A stretch of DNA of 64,000 nt from positions 1-64,000 of the forward strand of contig NZ_QNVT01000021.1 of the NCBI RefSeq assembly GCF_003385515.1, given 5' to 3'. The translations under genes were made by a program, and so were the position numbers. Position 1 is the first letter of the stretch. Each line of letters opens with the position of its first letter. Of the stretch, positions 59,094 to 64,000 are shown piece after piece. The DNA comes from Chryseobacterium pennae. GTDB taxonomy: Bacteria; Bacteroidota; Bacteroidia; Flavobacteriales; Weeksellaceae. The notes beneath the pieces were generated by a model. That model did no database searches. It saw only the letters and a program-made list of their open reading frames with translations, and was not told the origin of the DNA.

Positions 59094-60770
59094 ATGAAAT
59101 ATTATACTGTACTGCTTTTGATTCTGTTCAGCTTTTTTGCAAAAGCACAGAAAGAATATTCTGAATTAACTGAAAAGGCATCAGAATTAATGGAGGAAGC
59201 CAAAGATGAGACCGGGTACCGAAATGCACTTGCCCTATATGAAAAAGCATTTAAAATGTATCCTGAAAATATAGACGGAGAAGGTCTGTATAATGCATCG
59301 GTATTGGCTTCAACACTGAAAAATAATGAAAAGGCATTTCAGTATCTTATCCCACTTTCTCAAATAAAAGGTGACGGAGACAATTATCCCGGCTGGAGCT
59401 ATATCTTTGGTGAAAATGCTGAAAAAGAATATAAAAACCTGCTTTCAGATCCGGCATGGAATGCTTTGAAACAAAAAGCGTACGGATACAAAAAACAGTT
59501 CTATAATGAGCTACAGGAAAGGGAAACTGAGTTTTATCACACCCATAAAAGCACCCTTAGTACAGTTGAAAATCCAGAGGCTTTGTACAGAGAAATCAAA
59601 AACTTCAACCCTTATGAGCCAAAAAAGGATCGCGACTACTCTATTGCTTTCAAAATAAATGATTCTGCCACCACTTCGTTTATTATTCATCTGCCCCAAA
59701 ATTATAATCCTCAAAAGAAATATTCTTTACTCTTTTTTCTTCATGGTGCGGTAAGAAATAATGAACTGATAGATTACCAGAGGGCTGATTGGAATTTAGG
59801 CGGCTGGAACAGGTATTATACAAAATATGCAGAACCGGATGATGTGATTCTGGTCTTTCCAAGGGCTAGTAAACAATATAACTGGATGTTGTCTGACCAT
59901 GGTTTTTTTATGATTCCCGGAATGCTTAAACAGATCAAAAAGTCCATAAATATTGATGATAATAAAGTTTTTATATCAGGACATTCGAACGGAGCAACAG
60001 GTTCTTTTTCCTATCTGATGAAACAGCCCACACAATTTTCAGGATTTTATGGATTCAACACTTATCCAAAAGTTTTTACAGGGGGAACTTTTGTAGAGAA
60101 TATTAAAAACCGCTCGTTTATTAATTTCTCAACAGATAATGATTACTACTATCCGCCCAATGCCAACGATGATTTTACAAAACTGATGAACGGAATATCT
60201 GCCGATTACAAAGAGTACTGTTATAATGGATTTCCTCATTGGTTTCCTCAATTTAATGAATCGGAACCTGCCTATCAGATTCTCTTTAAAGACCTGAAAA
60301 ACCGAAAAAGAAATCCGTTTCCAAAAGAAATTTCATGGGAGTTTGATGATAACAGATATGGAAATATTGACTGGATTTCCGATATAAAACTAGATACTTT
60401 AAACAAGACAATCCGCCAGCATAAAGAACTGAACTTTACAATAAACAAATGGCTGGCTTATGATGACAAAGACAGCCTGATTGCCAAACAAGTTGATAAA
60501 AAAGCATTTGATTTTCCAAGAAAATCAGGTAAAATAAAAGCAGTATATGATCATAATGTTTTCCGGATTGAAACATCAGATATTAAATCTTTTTCAGTAA
60601 ACATATCCCCTGAAGCTGTGGATCTGAAGGAAAAAGTAAAAGTGTATGTCAATGGGAAATTATATTTCAGTGAGAAAGTAATATATAACCGGGAATTCAT
60701 GCTGCAGAATTTTAATGATACTAAAGACAGGGAACAGATCTGGATCAATTATATCAATGTGAAAATATAA
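59094..60770 (+). CDS. Secreted alpha/beta-hydrolase (esterase-like) with N-terminal TPR-like region
   Basis: 558 residues from the ATG at 59094; an in-frame start at 59055 gives an unlikely Cys-rich leader and overlaps the -7 box. A signal peptide (MKYYTVLLLILFSFFAKAQ) precedes TPR-like helices (about 20-120). The hydrolase domain begins at about 200 (YSLLFFLHGAVRNNELID), with the nucleophile elbow GHSNGATGS (about 299-307) and a late His in NGFPHWFPQF. The C-terminal part (about 400-558) is a beta-rich domain. It resembles feruloyl-esterase/PHB-depolymerase-like enzymes. It is monocistronic with a terminator. Substrate unknown. Confidence 0.85.
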   Translation: MKYYTVLLLILFSFFAKAQKEYSELTEKASELMEEAKDETGYRNALALYEKAFKMYPENIDGEGLYNASVLASTLKNNEKAFQYLIPLSQIKGDGDNYPGWSYIFGENAEKEYKNLLSDPAWNALKQKAYGYKKQFYNELQERETEFYHTHKSTLSTVENPEALYREIKNFNPYEPKKDRDYSIAFKINDSATTSFIIHLPQNYNPQKKYSLLFFLHGAVRNNELIDYQRADWNLGGWNRYYTKYAEPDDVILVFPRASKQYNWMLSDHGFFMIPGMLKQIKKSINIDDNKVFISGHSNGATGSFSYLMKQPTQFSGFYGFNTYPKVFTGGTFVENIKNRSFINFSTDNDYYYPPNANDDFTKLMNGISADYKEYCYNGFPHWFPQFNESEPAYQILFKDLKNRKRNPFPKEISWEFDDNRYGNIDWISDIKLDTLNKTIRQHKELNFTINKWLAYDDKDSLIAKQVDKKAFDFPRKSGKIKAVYDHNVFRIETSDIKSFSVNISPEAVDLKEKVKVYVNGKLYFSEKVIYNREFMLQNFNDTKDREQIWINYINVKI

Positions 60771-60796
60771 AATCTGATCCATCACCTTAAAAACAG

Positions 60797-60829
60797 AAAA
60801 CGGGTTTTCCTTGGAAGCCCGTTTTTTAT
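60797..60829 (+). terminator. Terminator of the esterase-like gene
   Basis: AAAACGGG...TTTTCC and GGAAG...CCCGTTTT pair over 12 bases with a short loop, followed by TTTATTTTG. Confidence 0.8.
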
Positions 60830-60904
60830 TTTGTACAGAAACAGTAAACAACTAACAAATCTTGTCATAAGACAGGCTGACTGAAGAATCATTTTAATAG
60901 CTTT

Positions 60905-61300
60905 ATGAAATTAATTGAAAAAACATCAGATATGACGACAAGATTTGAAGCCGGGATCAATATTGCCATTAAAATTCCGAAAAACAAGTATGAAAAGACA
61001 GTTGCTTTTTACAGAGATATTTTAAAACTTACTGTAGAAGAAAAAAGGATTGATAATCCTACAATTTCCCGAACTCATGAAGTGAAGTTTGGAAATAATA
61101 TTATTTGGTTAGATTGTGTAGATAATTATACCCATTCAGAAACATGGTTACAGCTGACGGTTCCTAATGTAGAAGAAGCCACAGAATATCTGCAATCAAA
61201 TGGTGTAGAAACCTGTGACGAAATCGAAGAGCTTCCGGAAAACATGCACTGGATTACAGACCCCGCAGGCACCGTATTTAATCTACAACAGACGCCATAA
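60905..61300 (+). CDS. VOC-family protein (glyoxalase-like)
   Basis: 131 residues. N-half with KYEKTVAFYRDILKLTVEE; C-half with WITDPAGTVFNLQQT. Fewer His/Glu ligands than glyoxalase I are visible, so it may be a non-metal or otherwise specialised VOC protein. An internal ATG at residue 10 (MTTRFEAG) is a possible alternative start. It stands between a terminator and the convergent aspartyl-protease gene. Confidence 0.8.
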   Translation: MKLIEKTSDMTTRFEAGINIAIKIPKNKYEKTVAFYRDILKLTVEEKRIDNPTISRTHEVKFGNNIIWLDCVDNYTHSETWLQLTVPNVEEATEYLQSNGVETCDEIEELPENMHWITDPAGTVFNLQQTP

Positions 61301-61376
61301 CTAGCGGTATAAAAAGAAAACACCAGTCCTAAATACACATACAGATCAATTAGGACCAGTCAATAAGTTAAAAAAA

Positions 61377-62231
61377 TTAATCTAAAATATAGATTTTCTT
61401 TTCTTTAAGGTTAAATCCAAGTTTCTTCCCTAGCCAGTTGATACTTGTCTTCCCTTCATAGATTAATCCCTCCACAAAAAGTACATTAGGCTTCTCTACC
61501 TTCACAAACGAATTGGAAACGGAGCTTATGCTTCCTTTGTAAAACTTATTGACAATTGAAGGATCAAATTCACTTTTCTTTTCGATAAGCTGCAGGTTTT
61601 CTTTTTTAATACCCAAAGTACCCATAAGACGTTCACTAAGCCAGAAAGAATCATTGCCTGCCCCAGAGTCCAGAAGAACATTGATTTTGTAAATATCATT
61701 GACAAGAATATACGTTGAAATATCCAATGACTGGTCTGCATTAGTACTTAATTGGATATCCAACACTTTACTGCCATTTAGTTTTTCTTTAGGAAATATG
61801 ATCTCCTTAGTGGTATAATCAATAATAAATTCCGTGTCATAAAACATAGGCAAAGAAATTAAGCCGTCAATTCCTTTGATTTCCATTTCATGAGTAGCAT
61901 ACCAAATATCTTTAAATTTTTTGCCGTTAAAAATGACCTCTTTTGATTTGAAGATAGGAACGGTCATTTTTTCACCGGTAGCACGGAAAGCAGTTAGAAA
62001 GTTATAGGATTCTTTCTGAGGAAAGTTTTTGTGAAAATTTCCCAGGAACAGATTAATTCCTCCTCCGGTATCGAAAATGAAATTTCCATTTTTCCCTTCT
62101 ACTTCAGCCTGCACAATAAGATGCCCTGAGGGTAATATATTTAATGGTGCTTTTTGTGCAAGTACAACAGAAGAATATAAAAATACTGATGCCGTAAGAA
62201 TTGATTTTTTAATAAATGACTGATTAAACAT
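61377..62231 (-). CDS. Exported retropepsin-like aspartyl protease
   Basis: 284 residues. Signal peptide (about 1-25, VVLAQ) and two aspartic-protease half-domains: FIFDTGGGINLFL (about 51-63, DTG) and NVLLDSGAGNDSFWL (about 185-199, DSG). Two DT/SG motifs in one chain give the pepsin-like double layout. Hydrophobic-hydrophobic-Gly (GIDGLISLPMF) segments follow each half, as in the family. It is exported to the periplasm or beyond. It is monocistronic, convergent with the VOC gene. Substrate unknown. Confidence 0.85.
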   Translation of the reverse strand: MFNQSFIKKSILTASVFLYSSVVLAQKAPLNILPSGHLIVQAEVEGKNGNFIFDTGGGINLFLGNFHKNFPQKESYNFLTAFRATGEKMTVPIFKSKEVIFNGKKFKDIWYATHEMEIKGIDGLISLPMFYDTEFIIDYTTKEIIFPKEKLNGSKVLDIQLSTNADQSLDISTYILVNDIYKINVLLDSGAGNDSFWLSERLMGTLGIKKENLQLIEKKSEFDPSIVNKFYKGSISSVSNSFVKVEKPNVLFVEGLIYEGKTSINWLGKKLGFNLKEKKIYILD

Positions 62232-62829
62232 CTGAGTGCGTTATTAGTTTTGTTTCAGGTTAGTTTCGTAATATCTACTGACAAATATATAATATTACAA
62301 ATCTCTTTTAATGATATAGAACTTAAATATTTAATATTTGAAGAGTTTTTCTAATCAGGAAGACGATACAAAAAATTATTGAAATTATAATGGTTTGAGC
62401 CAGTTTAATCCTTATATAAATCTGCATCGGGCGGAAGCTACGAATATATTTTTGATAATCAACCAATTAAACATAGTATTGTTTATTTTATTTATCGTAA
62501 GTTTGTGATGTATTTATAAAACAGGCCACTGCCTTTGCTATTCTGTAATAGTTTAAAATCACAATTTTTTCTTTCAGTTTTGCTTTTTCAGCTGCCAATT
62601 TATAATCTTGATTTCAAAATAAAGTAGTAAAGGTTATAAAAGTCCTATTGTAAATAGGAGCGATATGTTATTGCAGGTTCATCAATAATACTTTAGTCTT
62701 ATTGCTACAGCTAAAGCAAACCATGATAAGCCGACAAGAATATTCCTTTTTTGTTTATCACAATATACCCACTCAAATACTGATAAACAGATTTGTTTAC
62801 AAACTACCGGAAGGCCGGGGAATTTTATA
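62232..62829. other. Long intergenic region upstream of the truncated helicase
   Basis: 598 AT-rich bases without a gene. A perfect hairpin TCCTATT-GTA-AATAGGA lies at 62643-62659. A weak GGAAGGCCGGGG sequence stands just before the helicase start and could be a ribosome-binding region or part of a repeat. A long structured leader is possible but not shown. Confidence 0.4.
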
Positions 62830-63522
62830 ATGAACTTCAAGAATTTAAACCTAATCAATCCAATTATTCGTGCTGTTACAGAAGCGGGATACGCTAAGCC
62901 TACTGAAATACAGTATACTGCTATTCCTTATATTTTAGCTGGAAATGACATTATAGGATGTGCACAGACAGGAACTGGAACAACAGCAGCATTTGTTATG
63001 CCCATTTTACAGCTACTTAAAAAATATACTCCCGATCACTCAGAAATAAGAACATTAATACTTACTCCAACCAAGGAACTAGCAATACAGATTGAAAATA
63101 ACTTTGGTATTTACAGTAAGTATCTGCCATTATCACAGCTTTCTATTTTTGGTGGAGTTTCAATAGGAGGTCAGCTTGCTGCCTTAAGAAAAAGAGTGGA
63201 TATACTTGTCGCTACTCCCGGAAGACTTTTAGATTTGATCAATCAAAGACATATTGATTTGTCCAAAATTGAAATATTTGTTTTGGATGAGGCAGACCGA
63301 ATGATTGATATGGGATTGATGAATGATGTAAAAAAAATCTTACAGTTAATTCCACGGAAAAGACAAACGCTGTTTTTTTCTTCAACTATGTCATTGAGCA
63401 TAAGAAAGTTTTCTGAAACAATTCTCAGTAACCCTGTAGAAGTTATGGCTGTTCCTGTAACGTCATCGGCAAAAATGAACAGACATGTTGGAAAAGAATA
63501 TGCAAAACCTGATAGGCTTTAA
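62830..63522 (+). pseudogene. DEAD-box RNA helicase reduced to RecA domain 1, Walker A Lys lost
   Basis: 230 residues where DEAD-box helicases of this type have about 370 or more. Present: Q motif (PTEIQ, residues 24-28), motif Ia TPTKELA, GG, TPGR, DEAD (VLDEADRMID) and SST in place of SAT. Motif I reads AQTGTGTT instead of AQTGTGKT, so the nucleotide-binding Lys is Thr51 (an AAA/AAG to ACA change). The protein stops in the linker between RecA domains; the whole second domain with motifs IV-VI is missing and no remnant is seen before the cold-shock gene. Either a decaying gene or a repurposed single domain. Confidence 0.75.
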
Positions 63523-63598
63523 AATAGCCGTCAGACAATTTAATAAATAAGATCTGTGAGTTACAGATTAAAATATACAATTTTTAATAATAATTACA

Positions 63599-63793
63599 AT
63601 GCAACAAGGCACAGTAAAATTTTTCAATGAAGCAAAAGGCTTCGGATTTATTTCTCCTGCAGATGGGAGTAAGGATATATTTGTACATTCTTCAGGATTA
63701 AGTACAAAAGCAATTCGTGAAAACGACAAAGTAGTTTTTGAAGTTCAAAAAAGCGACAAAGGTTTAAATGCTATTAACGTTAAGTTAGCATAA
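63599..63793 (+). CDS. Cold-shock protein (CspA family)
   Basis: 64 residues, complete cold-shock domain with RNP1 GFGFI and RNP2 IFVHSS. It acts as a single-stranded nucleic acid chaperone. It follows the helicase remnant by 76 bases; DEAD-box helicases and cold-shock proteins are often adjacent in Bacteroidota, so this pair may once have been a cold-adaptation unit. Gene symbol is not assigned because several paralogues usually exist. Confidence 0.95.
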   Translation: MQQGTVKFFNEAKGFGFISPADGSKDIFVHSSGLSTKAIRENDKVVFEVQKSDKGLNAINVKLA

Positions 63794-63948
63794 TTGAAAC
63801 CCTGATTGAAGGTATATAAATAATAACCTTGCAACCTCAGTTTCATTTTTACAAATTCAAAATCCATATACTATCAGTATTCGGACCTAATGTTTAAAAG
63901 AACATTGATGCAAGTTAGATTACTTTTTATTTTCTATAATGTTCATTT

Positions 63949-63976
63949 AACCTCTCACACCATGTGAGAGGTTTTT
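63949..63976 (+). terminator. Terminator after the cold-shock gene
   Basis: AACCTCTCACA (63949-63959) and TGTGAGAGGTT (63963-63973) pair perfectly around a 3-base loop, followed by TTTTTA. It lies 155 bases after the cold-shock stop; the stretch between holds nothing recognised. Confidence 0.8.
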
Positions 63977-64000
63977 ATGGGCTTAAAAACTTACTTTTTT

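Overview
The window looks like the chromosome of a flavobacterium close to Chryseobacterium (Bacteroidota, Flavobacteriia; family-level inference). It is AT-rich, has Bacteroidota-type promoters (TTG, about 20 bases, TAnnTTTG), two T9SS C-terminal sorting domains, TonB-dependent receptors with carboxypeptidase-regulatory-like N-domains, a DUF4249 lipoprotein and a DUF2723 protein. There are three identical tRNA-Lys(UUU) genes. I see no transposase, phage, CRISPR array or rRNA.

Layout. 0.2-1.4 kb: two small exported proteins of unknown role. 1.47-8.8 kb: one tightly packed operon with hypA, hypB, a UreE-like gene, a complete FecBCD-type ABC importer, a GNAT protein and a siderophore-type TonB-dependent receptor. 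It reads as an outer-membrane-to-chaperone route for nickel, although no nickel enzyme lies in the window. 9.1-11.1 kb: AraC regulator and a Tet(X)-like FAD monooxygenase. 11.3-14.3 kb: T9SS-exported HExxH metalloprotease. 14.9-19.4 kb: three tandem paralogues of a lipobox/TPR/transmembrane/HTH regulator. 19.9-30.3 kb: mixed metabolic and surface genes (GNAT, tRNA-Lys, DAPG-hydrolase-like protein, AraC, collagen-like protein with a T9SS partner, glycosyltransferase, S66 peptidase, DJ-1 protein beside a GlxA-type regulator, two small unknowns). 30.3-35.2 kb: TolC-HlyD-MFS tripartite exporter with a divergent AraC regulator.

35.4-42.3 kb: a probable nitrosative-stress/low-oxygen regulon. It holds an Rrf2 regulator with three cysteines, a methyltransferase, a lipoprotein cytochrome c, the di-iron Fe-S repair protein RIC, a Crp/Fnr regulator, and a variant cbb3-like oxidase made of a separate CcoN-like subunit, a CcoO-cytochrome c fusion and two small membrane proteins. 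Related inverted repeats upstream of the Rrf2 gene and of the next operon, and an FNR-like palindrome upstream of the oxidase, suggest two-tier control.

42.5-50.6 kb: DUF2723 membrane protein, an SDR lacking the usual catalytic Tyr/Lys, RidA, a second Crp/Fnr protein, a three-gene cluster resembling orphan immunity genes, and a TlpA-like thioredoxin. 50.9-54.1 kb: TonB receptor with DUF4249 lipoprotein. 54.5-64 kb: third Crp/Fnr protein, two VOC proteins, a sensor kinase/NarL-type regulator pair, a secreted esterase-like protein, a retropepsin-like protease, a DEAD-box helicase reduced to its first domain with a mutated Walker A lysine, and a cold-shock protein. Several intergenic regions carry dispersed inverted repeats. 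All positions of motifs and all family calls come from reading the sequence by eye; no search was run.
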